Assembly (NCBI GenBank): GCA_001949185.1
Contig: BDGG01000004.1
Coordinates: 614,278-678,277 of the forward strand
Origin: Ramazzottius varieornatus
Taxonomy: Eukaryota; Tardigrada; Eutardigrada; Parachela; Ramazzottiidae
Direction: 5' to 3'
DNA: 64,000 nucleotides
Shown here: positions 1 through 10,977 of the stretch, one piece after another
How the letters are laid out: each line of letters opens with the position of its first letter
How positions within the stretch are numbered: the stretch's first letter is position 1
The notes under the pieces: model-generated
The model's database searches: none
What the model saw: only the letters and a program-made list of their open reading frames with translations
What the model was told of the DNA's origin: nothing
Position numbers and translations under genes: made by a program

Positions 1-127
1 AGAGAACGAAGTTTGACAAAACAATCAAAACTGTAGTGATCAGCTGCTCTTCTACCCATATAGTGTTACAGACCAATCAAATAACGAATCAACCAGCACA
101 CAATCAACTTACTTGACTGATGCCGAT

Positions 128-286
128 GTTCCGCCCAGATTTTGACGCCACTTCCGCTTCCTGTTGTGTCTTCCAGGATTTTTTTCTGCCGGCCTGGTCT
201 ATCCCAGTCGATAGAGAAAACTCTCCTCTACCTCTCTGTCGTTTTAGTTTGTGAAATAACACTGGAGCATTGGTTAAATCCCCTCG
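128..286 (+). repeat. Solo terminal repeat of a Tigger-like DNA transposon
   Basis: This 159-base stretch matches, with moderate divergence, the two inverted arms at 30820-30978 and 33017-33175 that flank the pogo/Tigger-type transposase. It shares the inner start ccgcccagattttgacg and the outer end cccctcg. No transposase lies beside it, so it is an isolated end or a deletion relic. It is the third copy of this repeat in the window. Confidence 0.75.
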
Positions 287-462
287 TCAGTTTGGTCATT
301 CGGTTACAACGGAATGAACAGCGAGTTTGTTTCAGACATTACCTTTATTTGTCAATGAGAAGCCAGGCTTATCGTTTTGAGACAAAAGTTCGAAAGTCTG
401 GCGAGAATGCCGGAAGAGACAGGAGGTGTAGACAACTATGACAATATTCTTAAATTTCAATT
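287..462. other. Short gene-free stretch
   Basis: No coding signal, repeat or structural RNA is seen here. It separates the solo transposon end from the 3' end of the retrotransposon remnant. Confidence 0.4.
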
Positions 463-1833
463 TTAAACCAGCAACAAAGTATCAATATTTTCTTTACACC
501 ATTTAACGTCTGAGAAGTTTGAACGAGACAAGTACGATTTAAAAGCCGCCAGAGTCAAAAGATCACGTGGACTGGGATTGAGCAAAGGATCTTTCAGGAT
601 AGAAGATCCGACGTATGCAGAGGAGGACACTGTTGATTCCGGTATCTTGCATGACCGGGGAGCTTGGCTGACAGGTTTGAGTAGAATTTCTTTCGCCTGG
701 CTTCTCGTGGTTCTGTCTGGCATTTCTCTTTTCATAATGAAGCCTCCTCCTGCAAATGTACCATTCTGGCTCTTGAATACATTTATCATAATACCTTCTA
801 GCCGTCTTGTCCAAAGGGGATGCCAGCTGACTTCCGCCAAGTGCTGCCGATATTGGAAAAAGTCCCCGTCATGTTGGTCTTTTCCGTCCATCTTTCCAAG
901 TCGAATGCTCTTCAAGAACTTTTTCTGAATTCCTTCAAGCTGCTTCTGAAGACCTTTTCCTGTCGAATGCCATGATGACGATGCATAATCCACCACTGAT
1001 CGGACGATACTCTTGAACAGCAACTGTTTTGCTGACCCAAAATGCCGAGGAAAGAAGGCATTGATCGCGTACAACCGCCTTCTGCTCTTACTTGTCACGT
1101 TTTCCGTTTGCGCTGTCCATTCCATCTTGCTTCAAAACGTTACTCCAAGGCATTCCGCGTCATCAACTGTCGGGATATTTTCCGAAGAGACCTTGTAACT
1201 TCCGCCGCTGATTTCCGCCTTTTTCGTAATCTTGTGGGATAGTCGAAGATGTTACGACTTAGTAGGATTGATTTCGAGGCCTGTATCTTTACACCATTCG
1301 GACAGACTATCCAGATCTCTCTGTAGAGCATTACAATCTTCTTCGCGGCTGACAACTCGCCAGATGACTATGTCGTCAGCATACTGGAGAACTTCGCACA
1401 GCAGACTGCTTGATAGGCTATTGACAGCGATGTTGAACAACAGCGGGCCGAGGATGGAACCTTAAGGGACTCCTGACTTTACTTGACTTTCTTCCGAAAA
1501 GCGTCCGTCCACCACCACTCTTTGACTTCTACCCCGGAGGTCATCATCGATGAGAACTTGCAGCTGGCCCTTGATTCCCGCCTTTGACAGACCGGTTATG
1601 ATTACATCATGCGGTAGTCTGTCAAAGGCTTTCTTGCAGTCGAGGAAGACTATATCAGCTTCCTTCCGTTCGAGTAGGACCTGCTTCCACTTGTGGCTCA
1701 TTTGCAGTAATTGCATCTCCGTTGATCGTTGTTTCGAAGTAGATCTCTTCCTGGCTAGTGAGATGCCTGTCCAGAGTTCGCCACACCAAGTGGATCCACA
1801 GGAATAGCAAAATATTACTCCTGAGGAACCCAC
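463..1833 (-). mobile_element. Decayed non-LTR (LINE-type) retrotransposon, reverse transcriptase part
   Basis: Reading on the minus strand from 1833 downwards gives reverse transcriptase blocks in the usual order: FLDCKKAFDRLPHDV (about 1660-1620), the SGVP/GSILGPLLFN block at about 1455-1425, then YADD (about 1380). A typical non-LTR carboxy tail rich in basic and aromatic residues runs to a stop at 463. The glutamine expected after the SGVP proline is a TAA stop, and the reading frame changes between 1250 and 1125, so the copy is dead. The amino-terminal endonuclease is missing (5' truncation, usual for LINEs). The clade was not determined; Jockey/CR1-like is a guess. Confidence 0.85.
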
Positions 1834-2203
1834 CTGACAACTCTGTGGTCACCCAAAGGGAATTAACGAGTCCAGATAGAAGGACTTGAAGCTGCGAAGA
1901 TGATCAAATGCAGAAGCTCGACTACTGATCATTGTTGTTTTATCCTCATTCAAAAATATTTCATTCTCGGAGCTAAAACTATGAAAGGGAAAAGTCATGT
2001 TCCTAAGAGGACTTCTTAATACAGCAGCGTTGAGTTCTCAACAAACGTAGAGTTAAGAATTCGGATAGATATCTGATGACTGAACTCGAATGAACTATAA
2101 GTATAATGTAAAATCTCAAATGCAGCAACAACCTTCTGCTTGAAACGGAACCAGGCAAAACACCGAGACGAAACTATTAAGTTTTAAAATCGTTTTGAAT
2201 TCG
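1834..2203. other. Gene-free stretch between LINE remnant and DNTTIP1
   Basis: AT-richer sequence with no recognisable exon. It holds the 3' flank, probably the 3' UTR, of DNTTIP1, which ends at 2204. No clear AATAAA-type signal was pinned down. Confidence 0.4.
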
Positions 2204-4190
2204 TTAGAAATCCAAATGTTCGAGTGAATCGTGACCAATAGTTGGGTTGATGGCGTCCAACGAAGAAAACTCATGATCATCTTGAGAGAAAACATTGTTG
2301 TCACCACCGAAAGCATCGGGGTCATTCAGCGGGCTGAAGAGACCACTGGCCGGACTTGCTTCTCCATCAAACCGACCATCCTAAACGACCGTGAAATATT
2401 TTACAATTGCGTACACGAAAGCTTCCGTGACTTACGACATTGTCACCGCCCTTCTGCACTGTCTCTGTCTCTGTCTCTTCCGGTTCGGTCGGGGACGGAG
2501 AGGCCGGTGAGATGTTGGAGATGCCGGAGCCACTTCGAGATCGCGCTTCTGAGACATCGTAGCTGGCTGCGGCGGCCTGGACCTTCTTCAACATGAAGGG
2601 CGGGATCGTGAACTCTTTCACACCAGCCATGGAACCTCGACGGACAGACTGGTCGGTATCGCTCCGCAGGATTTCGCGGATGTCTTCGGCGAACACCAGG
2701 AAAGCTTTGCCACCCGCTGCTGTCATAATGTTATTCTCGTAAAGCCACTGCTTGTCCTCCTGATCACCAACATACTAAAAGAACAAACATTTCCTGCGGT
2801 TATCGAGAAGGGAGAAAAGTCTCACCAGAATAACCAGGTAACTTAAGTGCTGTTATTTTTCGTACCTTAAATAGATCTGGATGTTTGACATAAATGCGTC
2901 CTCTGGCTGCTGCATAGCCAACTACCCTGAAAAGATTCAACGGTTAAGATATTTCACTAACGAACAAACACACACAGAGGGCATTTCTAGCAATCTCGGA
3001 GGCTCACTTGTTCGCAGCGGAACCCAGCATGAATTTGGTTTGGTTGTCGATTTTCCCCACGTCGATCACGCTGGACCACATCCGCTGGCTGGAACCTCCC
3101 GTGGTTTTCTTCGCTAATGGACTGCAAAAGGCACATGAATCCCACCAAGGTTCATGCACGAATAACATTGATTTGACCAGAGGAGGGACTCACGACACTT
3201 TCGGAATTCGGGTTGGTTTGTCGACTCGGATTCTCTTGGACGACGCGTCGCTGGAAAAGGAGTCTCCATCGGAATCTCGTGAGCGCCTCCTGGCTCCGTA
3301 GCGAGCAAACGGTTCGGACACGGCATCCGAATGTACGCTGTACGGAGAACCAGTGGACGGATATGCAGCTGTCGACATGGAGGAGTTCAGGGATGGTACC
3401 TCCACGACATACATTTTCTTGGCCTCTTCCAGCATGCTGCATCTCAGGCTATTCAAAATGTCGTCGTTCACCGAATCAGCACCCTCATTCAACCGGATAT
3501 TTGTCACGGCCAGCTCCACGCAATCCTGTAAAACAAGCCACACCATCCTCCCCGAAATCTTGAAAGCTTCTGTAACAAGTACTTGTTTTTGAATGATCCA
3601 ACAGAAAGGCTTCACCAGACTCGCGCAAGACGTCATAATGTTAACACGACATTGTGGGCCCCGGTGAGCAGTAAGCAACCGTGCGACGACGTCATGACCC
3701 ACTACGCAATATTTGTGTTGATGACAGTACCTTCATGTATTTCTCGAGGACCGCATGGAGCTCTTGGTTAATAAAAACTTGCAGACTCTGCCGCAGAATA
3801 TCCAACACTTTCGTCGGGCTTTGAGTGATGCCTTTAAAGATGGAGTGATACCTCGGGAGGTTAATTCCTCCCGCACCATGAGATCGATTTGTGCGTCCAG
3901 CCTGAGCTGCGGCAATGCTGGCGTTCGTAGCATTCGTCAACGATTCATTATACGGCCAGTTCTGTAAAAAAAAACCCGTCAGACAGCAGCATCTTCTAGA
4001 TTCAATGGTAAAGGTGTCTAGTCTTTTACGCTACCTGAGCTTCGCTTGCTGCAGTGTCGTCCATGACGTTCGCGCTGAAGAAGAAGTCATCTGTCTTCTG
4101 ATCCTCTGCTTCAAAGTGGTTTCCATTGAAGAGCTCCGGGCCTGCGTCTGCGTGAGCTGCGAAGAAGCTCTGTGGAAAGGGATTCGCCAT
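2204..4190 (-). CDS. DNTTIP1: DNTTIP1/TdIF1, MiDAC deacetylase complex scaffold
   Basis: Seven coding exons give a 469-residue protein: 4035-4190, 3731-3961, 3194-3525, 3008-3121, 2866-2926, 2436-2774 and 2204-2380. All junctions are GT-AG and keep phase. The start ATG is at 4190. The amino part matches the DNTTIP1 dimerisation region (LRQSLQVFINQEL, YMK). The carboxy part matches its DNA-binding region (GRIYVKHPDLFKYVGDQEDK, MTAAGGKAFLVFAEDIRE, FTIPPFMLKKVQ). In the vertebrate family this protein binds HDAC1/2 and the MIDEAS ELM-SANT subunit in the nucleus. The protein is longer than the vertebrate one (about 330) through a Ser/Arg-rich middle segment and an extra acidic tail coded by the last exon; splicing at gtcgtaagt (2430-2438) is needed to reach it, otherwise the frame stops at 2367. 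Confidence 0.9.
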
Positions 4191-4611
4191 GACGAACTGA
4201 ATAAAGAAGAGTTAAGTAGAGCTTAGATGACAAAGAGGGGTGCGTGCCTGGGAGTGGGTGCAGCCCTGCACGGGAAACAATGCAGAATCAGCAATCAACG
4301 CATGCACCAGAAGAAAGCTTGGTATGAGACGTCCAGTTGATTTAAAGCCTATGACGCTGGTTTTGCACAGCCGTCTCGTGAATAGTGTGACGTCATATCA
4401 CCTATCCAGCTAATTTCCTACCATCCAGTTGATCATTCCATCCAGACGTCTATCCAGTTGATCAGCTGTTTGTGTTTGACAGCGTCATTCATAAAACTTT
4501 TCCTATTTTCGTTTTTCTTTACAGTATTTTAAATTTTCTTCACGATCGATTACGGACTAAAGCTTCCACTCAAGTCTCAAGTCATCTCACCAACTACCAG
4601 TATTACCAGCT

Positions 4612-6189
4612 ATGGATACGGAAGAGGAGCATCATAAGCTTGTACAAATTGCCGAGATGGGAGCCGTGAATGAAGAACGTGGCGCTGGTGATGGCTCTGA
4701 CGTGGGTGGGTCTGATTACTCGGATCAGGACTCCAGCGATGATGGACCACAAGAAGGAGGGATTCCCATCCTTCAGCTGAACAGTGGTATCCACGCTCCC
4801 AAGGTCCGGCCATTCAACCCCGAACTTCCAGACACGGTCACACTCTTATCCCATCCAGAAAGCAATGGCCAGGTATAGGTTGCTCAAGTGGCGCATCATA
4901 TCGTGTAATATACTGGTGAAGGTGCGCCAAGTGACCGAACTCACCGTATTTCTGTCTCATCACTTCGCGAGGAAATGCGTGTCTTCGTCCCATGCTATCG
5001 GTTTTCTGTATGAAACTGACACCATATATGATTTAACCTCTGTTTTAGGTTTACATCGTCGGGACGGCGCATTTTGGCAACAAAAGTCAAGAAGATGTGG
5101 CGTCGACCATACGACAGCTGCGTCCCGATTTTGTGGTTCTAGAACTCTGTCCCGAACGAAAAGGCATCCTGACAGTCGACGAAAGCGCTGTTCAAGTGGA
5201 TCCATCATGGGAAGACCTGAACCAGATCATCAAAAGGATCGGAGTGAGCCAGGGTATTTTACAGTTCTTTTTGCTGAAGCTTTCTGCGCACTGTACGAGC
5301 AAACTCGGAATGACACCAGGTAAAAGTTGTTCATCTTTCTGTTTATCCTTTGTTCTTAATTTTGGATATCTATTACTCAGGTGGCGAAATGCGGTGTGCT
5401 TATCGGGAGTCGTCCATGCAGCAGGACTGCATGATCCTTCTGGGAGATCGTCCGTTGAGCATCACGTTGAAGCGAGCCTTTGGTTCGCTGTCCTTATGGC
5501 AGAAAGCGCAGTTTCTTTGGGTCGTTATGCGTGAGATGAAGACGGACATCTCACAGGAAGATGTCGAGAAGTGCAAGAGCAGTGACGTCCTTGAAGAACT
5601 CATTGAGAAACTGTCGCAAGAGTTCCCCACACTCCACAGAGTCCTCGTTTCCGAGAGAGATCTCTTCTTGGCGCATGTGCTAAAGTCGTCCGCGTCCAAG
5701 CACCTCATGACCACTGCTGGACCTCAACCTGCTGTTGTACGTTTATTCTTTCTTCGTTTTGGTTACTCTTGTCTCAGTCATATCGTCAAACCTGTTCACT
5801 CAGATGTTCATCTCAAGTGGCCTCACTTGATAAACGATCTGGCTCAATTCGTAATTTCATTTGCTGAGCTGCCATGTTGGTTTCTAAATTCACTATTATC
5901 TGTTTCACAGGTGGTGGGCGTTGTGGGGATTGGACATGTTCCTGGTATCAAACGCGCCTGGAACAACGCTAATATGTCGAAAGAGCAACTGAACATGCTC
6001 CTGGCCATTCCGCAGCCGACCACGAGCCAAAAGATTTTCACCGGTGTAGTCAGAATCTCCATTTTGGGTTTAGTAGGCTTTGGCTGTTATAAAGTTGGTC
6101 GCTTTGCTTTCGAGAGAGTGGATCTGACGCCCGTTCAGCATGGCTTTGATAAAGCTGTCGACGCTATCAGGTCTAAGCTGCAGAAATAA
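4612..6189 (+). CDS. TRABD: TraB domain-containing protein (TRABD)
   Basis: Four exons (4612-4872, 5049-5319, 5381-5736, 5911-6189) give 388 residues. The first exon is acidic and disordered. Exon 2 opens the TraB/PrgY-like fold with VYIVGTAHFG and LELCPER, and exon 4 carries the conserved VVGVVGIGHVPGI block, which together define the family. A carboxy-terminal hydrophobic segment (ISILGLVGFGCYKVGRF) suggests a tail anchor; related animal proteins sit on mitochondria or other membranes, and the fold resembles Tiki-type metalloproteases. It ends 140 bases from the stop of FTSJ1, which runs toward it. Intron 1 carries a degenerate copy of a dispersed hairpin. Intron 3 (174 bases) stays open in frame, so its retention would not truncate the protein. 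Confidence 0.9.
4885..4932. repeat. Dispersed hairpin repeat, degenerate copy
   Basis: The left half caagtggcgcatc and right half ggtgcgccaagtg repeat the motif of the hairpin family seen at 11174, 13092, 25201 and 56391, but the stem pairs less well. It lies in intron 1 of TRABD. Confidence 0.5.
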
Positions 6190-6329
6190 CAGAACCCCCT
6201 TATATTTTTTTTCTGTTGCATTCCATAATCTACTTTTGATCGTCTAAATTTGTATTTTTCATCACTATTTTGACTAGTATAGCACTAGAAAATATAGTAA
6301 AGCTCTGAGGTTTTCGCGCATGGGGTTTT

Positions 6330-7369
6330 CTACAATTGAATTGGAAGTTTTGGCTGGAATAAAGTTTTATCTTTGCGCATCTTTTGAGCTTCTTTGTAGG
6401 GAGGGTTTATTGGAGGCTGCACTGGAGCTTTGTACTCGTACTCTTTCTGTCCTTCAGATTTTCCCTCCGTGAGGTTCAAAGGATAAGTTCGGTCGGAATC
6501 AAAAGCGCCCTCTTCACCGCAGACCAGGAAAGGCACTTCAGGATACAGGTTCTCGCTCAGGTGTCGTGCTGGGTTCTTCTCTGCGAGGTAATCGAGCAGG
6601 TTGTCGGACGAAGAAGTGAACTCGGGAAGCGGAACGTAGTTCTGGCAAACGACGAAGGCTTCAAGCGATGAATCTCGGCTGCATTTCGGCCTACCGGATA
6701 AAGACATTCTGACATAACACAACACAAAATAACCGTCTTCACACTCGCGCATGGCGTCGAAAACCAGCAGTCATACATCCGATATTCGCTGACATCATAC
6801 GCGACTAACGCTTACTTTGCTATCACAACTTCAGGAAAGAACAGCTTCAGGTCCGCACACAATTTCCCAATCCTCTTCCCGCGGAACACCTTTGCGACCA
6901 TCGTTCCACCGGACTTCAGTATCCTACTCGTCAAATCTAAGGCCGACAAGACTAGTTGATGCTGTACATACTCGTCAAAGTCGAGTAGGCCGACCACATC
7001 CGGTGCGCCATCACAGACAACCAAGTCCGAGAGTTGACCGTCAAGGTGCGCGATGATGTTATCGGCTGTGCTGCGATCGGTGATGTCGCCTTGCAGCTGC
7101 ATCACTCCTTCTAAAGGTGCCATCGGTTGCAGGTCGACGGCGATAATCCGGATGGAAGGATCGTCTTTGCATGGCTCGTAGATCGTTTTGGACAGGACTT
7201 GACTCCAGGAGCCTGGCGCAGCGCAGAGATCGACGACGCGCTTGACATCGCGAAAGATGTCGATCTTCTCCTGGATCTGTAGCAGTTTGAAAGCGCTCCT
7301 TGCTCGCCATCCTTGCTCCTTGGCTAGCCGGTAGTAGATATCCCGTTTGTCTTTCGATGACTTTCCCAT
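6330..7369 (-). CDS. FTSJ1: tRNA 2'-O-ribose methyltransferase FTSJ1/TRM7
   Basis: Two exons (6816-7369 and 6330-6708; phase-2 GT-AG intron) give 310 residues, close to the human length. The start [20 protein letters not shown] is the family signature. It is followed by the RrmJ-type SAM-binding motif [27 protein letters not shown] and the catalytic lysine region VAKVFRG; the K-D-K-E tetrad of this methyltransferase family is consistent with K in RSAFKL, D in VCDGAPD, K in VAKVFRG and an E in SLEAF. Exon 2 has the family tail [15 protein letters not shown] and [11 protein letters not shown]7 family enzymes methylate positions 32 and 34 of tRNA anticodon loops in the cytoplasm. An in-frame upstream codon exists but is not ATG. 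It is divergent from ZCCHC7, 530 bases away. Confidence 0.93.
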
Positions 7370-7899
7370 GCTGGCGATTTGGAAGATCAAAGATGCAAAC
7401 TAGAAACAAATGAGAAGAAAAGTTAGAAAACCGGGCAATTGAAACTTTGCTGTAATGGCTCAGGCAGGGTGGGGTTATAGAGTGGTCTACCGTATAACCC
7501 CGCGCTGGCTCAGTCAACAATCCATCGAACAACCTGTGTTGCATGGGGCATCATCATTGGCATGGGCGAACAGCTTACAGCTCACAGATTCAGTACCTCT
7601 CAACCCCCCTTTTACTTCTCTGCGTTCGCTTGATCGTTGATCAGTTCGTCGGACAGGAGACTGGATCACAATCAATCGAACGCTTCGAAGTCAAGGGGGG
7701 TTAGGAGGCTTAGGACTTTGGAGGGTTCTGGACACAGCTCGAAGGATATACGTCACACGGACTGCGATTACGAAATGCAACTGGTAAATCGGACACCAAA
7801 GTTTAGTCCGATCTGTGCGTGTCTCCTACGTCTGATTGCTCTAGTGTCGTAACTGTCGTTGTAGATGCTTTAGGTTGACTGAGGAGATTGCTGGAAGGG
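7370..7899. promoter_or_regulatory. Divergent intergenic region, FTSJ1 / ZCCHC7
   Basis: The two genes start 530 bases apart on opposite strands, so this stretch should hold both promoters. A short hairpin lies at about 7470-7505 (ggggttata paired with tataacccc). No TATA box or known element is assigned. Confidence 0.4.
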
Positions 7900-9897
7900 A
7901 TGGCAGACCTCCAGAATAGTGGCTTCTTTACCAGAAATCTCCGCAAGCCGTTCACGTCGATATCGTCGCCAGTCGGAGTGAGGCTGAACTGGAGTCGGAA
8001 AGCATCTGTCCCCGTCCCTTCGAACAAATCCCTTGTTTTTCAGCAGGGTCACAACATAAACTCAGGCAGGAAACCAGCAAAGCTGTCCACATTCCATCCT
8101 CAAGGTGTTCACAGGCACGAGACTGTTGCAGGAACGTCCGAAAGCCATGCAGGTAAGTACTTTCTCAACTGCCGCACAATATTCCTCACAGATCCTCCAC
8201 GGTACTGCGTTATCGGGCCGAGCTATCAGTAGCGCATTTAGTTGTGTTATTTTCAGATTTGGCTATGGAAAGTGCTGGTTTGAATTGCCTCCTCATGCTT
8301 GCCACTACAGCAGATGGCGCGTCTACTAGTACAGCAGCCAGGGGCTTCAAAAGAAGTCCAGAAATGAAAGGAAAGAGAACAGCAAAGAACCCTTCAGCTA
8401 AAGTGATCGCGCGGTCCGACAAAAAGGACCATATGAAGTCGAGAAATATACCCGTCCTCACGGAAATAACGTCGCTTGGATCGCCGGCTGATTCCACAAG
8501 TCACGAAAGATTTCTTGATGAAGCGACGCGACTTTCAGCTGGATCCGGCTCCGAGCAAGTTTGCGTCAAATCTTCCGGGGACCGTGAAGAAAGTACACTG
8601 TTGTTCTCCTCCACCGAAAACACACTCCTGCCTTCTCTGAAGACTGCAGAGGAAAAAGACCTCCTGTCTGACATTTTCCGTCAATGGCAGAAAGAAATAA
8701 ACGCTGAATACAGTCCGAAAGTCTCCGTGAAAAAGATGGCGAGGAAGAAGCTTGAAGCCGCAGTGAATAGGATCAAGCGGAAGTCTCCGGAGTCGGGTAC
8801 TGACGACGAAAATGATGTGTCTGACTCTTCTGCTGAGCTACCTACCCTCATTGTCCATATGAATCATAGTACACTTGCGAAGCGCAGAGAAGTGTCTCCG
8901 CTGAGTACTACGCGACCTGTGAAGAAGAAGTTGAAAGAGAAGAAAGTGGTTCTTGAGGAAGAACTGGCGCTGCAAGACTTCCTGGACAAACTCCCAGGTT
9001 AGCATACGAAACTTTGTTACAAAAGTAAATCGACGTTGTAAAAGGATGTTTCTTCAGATAACCCATCGCATTGGAAGATCAACTACCAGGACAACATAAG
9101 AGGCTCCGGTGTTTATTCCCAGAAACGGGATTTTCGCATGGTGAGATTCACTAAAAAATCCAGACGAGAAAGATTTTTTCTGTGATTAGATTCTTTTTAT
9201 CCAGATTTAAATGGTGGATGGTTGCAGAGGGAAAACGTATGTCATTATTGTGGCACGCAACGTAAAGCCAGACACCACTGCCTGATTCCATGTACTTTGT
9301 GTCATGGTGATGATCACCCGGTGAACAATTGCCCGTACAAAGATACGGTTAAGACACTTGAATGTGCCCGGTGTAAGCTTCCCGGACACGTCGAAGCTGT
9401 TTGTCCTGAAATATGGCGACAGTTTCACAGCACGCTGAAACCTGGGATTCCTCTTAAACGTGGGACTCCAAACAAACCTACTGTACACTGTTTCAACTGC
9501 ACCAAAAGCGACCACTTTGGCTTTGTAAGTCGGGAGAAAACTGAGTGAAAAAATTTCTCCAATCAGAGAAAGGTTTCAGTGTGTTTTTATCCTGTTTTAG
9601 GAATGTAAAAGGCGGCAATTTCACACACCCGCCTCCTCACTGGCCGTGTCGCATTACGATTCGCTCTCCGATCTGGAAATGGATGGTGTTGAGAACCCGC
9701 TGGACGAATACCACGAGTTCGTGAGGAACCATTTGACTGATGAAACCTCCGAATACCTGAGTGGTACTTACGAACAGAAGAAGAAAACCAACCGTCGGAA
9801 GCGACAAAGGAGGGTGGTGTCGGAGCCGGCTTTGGTTGGATCGCCGAAAACGAAGGCGCGGTGGCGCCGAAGCCGAAAAAGTTTTACGGCTGACTGA
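7900..9897 (+). CDS. ZCCHC7: ZCCHC7/Air-like zinc-knuckle protein of the TRAMP RNA surveillance complex
   Basis: Five exons (7900-8152, 8257-8997, 9058-9140, 9228-9524, 9601-9897) give 556 residues with consistent phases. The amino half is Ser/Lys/Glu-rich and low complexity. Exon 3 has the WKINYQDNI segment that precedes the knuckles in this family. Exons 4-5 carry CCHC or CCHC-like zinc knuckles, including CARCKLPGHVEAVCPEIWRQ and CFNCTKSDHFGFEC, the most diagnostic part of ZCCHC7. In yeast and vertebrates Air/ZCCHC7 ties a poly(A) polymerase to the Mtr4 helicase and feeds RNAs to the nuclear exosome. The tail is very basic, consistent with nuclear or nucleolar location. The start is the first in-frame ATG of exon 1 (MADLQNSGFF); a start at 8265 is the alternative. 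Confidence 0.85.
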
Positions 9898-9921
9898 CAT
9901 GTAAGGTTATCTCCCTAATAT

Positions 9922-10977
9922 CAGTGTGAGTTGACCATAGTGTACAGTGTACCAAAACATTAACCGTCAAAAATGGGTGATAGAAGGAGCCAGATGGAAA
10001 TGGCCGATGGAATTTGCGCATGCGGCGAATCAAAACCGTTATTGGTCACAGGATAATTAAGCTCCCGTCTAATTGTCACGCCCATTATCAACGGTTAATT
10101 TTTTGGTACACTGTAAAATGTGGATAGAGCAATAACAACGAAAACGTCGAACAACGGTCTGAACGCTGATTGGAGTAGGGGCAGAACAAGCCCGACACGC
10201 CCATGGGATCGGATGACGTCACGGTTTACTGAAAATGAACTAAAGTATTTATTTCCGAAACCGAAACCATGAAGCTCCGGCCCACCGTAATGGTTTGTGG
10301 TGCGTGAGAGCTCAGGCTTAATAGCGTTAGTGCGACAAGCACAAGCTTACAGTGCACACGCACAAACAAAAGCAGAAAGTTCGTAAGTGCTTGTCGCACT
10401 CGTGCCGAAATCGTCTAGCTGTCATGCACCACGACACATGCGCCGTTCGGCGACGCGCACATGCATGAAAACAGGTTAGCGGGATATGACTCGGCTTAGA
10501 TGTCCACTAACTTGCAACGGAAACACCCACAGAGCGGAGTAGAACAAAGGGAAAACTCTAGGGAAGAGTTGGCAGCAGAACAGACGGTGGCAGAAGAGGC
10601 CAGACAGGCGACAAGAGCGATGAAGGTGATGATGGGACAAGTCGAGGCTTCTTCGACAAGCCTGCAAGAAACAGACGGTTAGCTAGCAGATGGCCCAATC
10701 TCCACCGTCAAAGGCTCGAGCCAAGCACTTACTCGGTAAACAGAGGCGGAGGGATATAGGGGGGCTACAGGGGACGAAGATAGCAAGGGATGCGGGAGAG
10801 CGGGAAGATCTCGTAACCTGCCGGTAATCTGATGCAATTCACCACCAGCGCTAATCAATAATCAAAAAATCAACCAGACCTATCGGCGACATAGCCTTGT
10901 TGCTGTGTTCGACGAAAGCTGGAGTTGATTTAGCTGTTGATTGATAGAACATTTTACACTATGGTCAACTCACACTG
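9922..10977. mobile_element. Non-autonomous DNA transposon with 23-base perfect terminal inverted repeats
   Basis: The ends 9922-9944 and 10955-10977 are exact inverted copies (cagtgtgagttgaccatagt and onward). The 1056-base interior has no coding potential. A second transposon (9945-10113) sits just inside the left end. There is also an internal hairpin at about 10335-10395 with gtgcgacaagcac and gtgcttgtcgcac. No clear target duplication is visible. Confidence 0.6.
9945..10113. mobile_element. 169-base MITE, CAGTGTAC family (copy A)
   Basis: The ends are cagtgtacc and ggtacactg, with the subterminal pair ttaaccgt / acggttaa followed by atggg / ccat. It is flanked by TA on both sides (9943-9944 and 10114-10115), as expected for Tc1/mariner-type insertion. 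It has the same length as copy B at 33974. Half copies lie at 55282 and 58951. Confidence 0.8.

Noticed and set aside
5350-6189. One long open frame across TRABD exons 3-4
   Set aside because: The middle part has no similarity to the family, and the conserved blocks are joined exactly by GT-AG sites at 5737 and 5910, so it is an intron that happens to be open.
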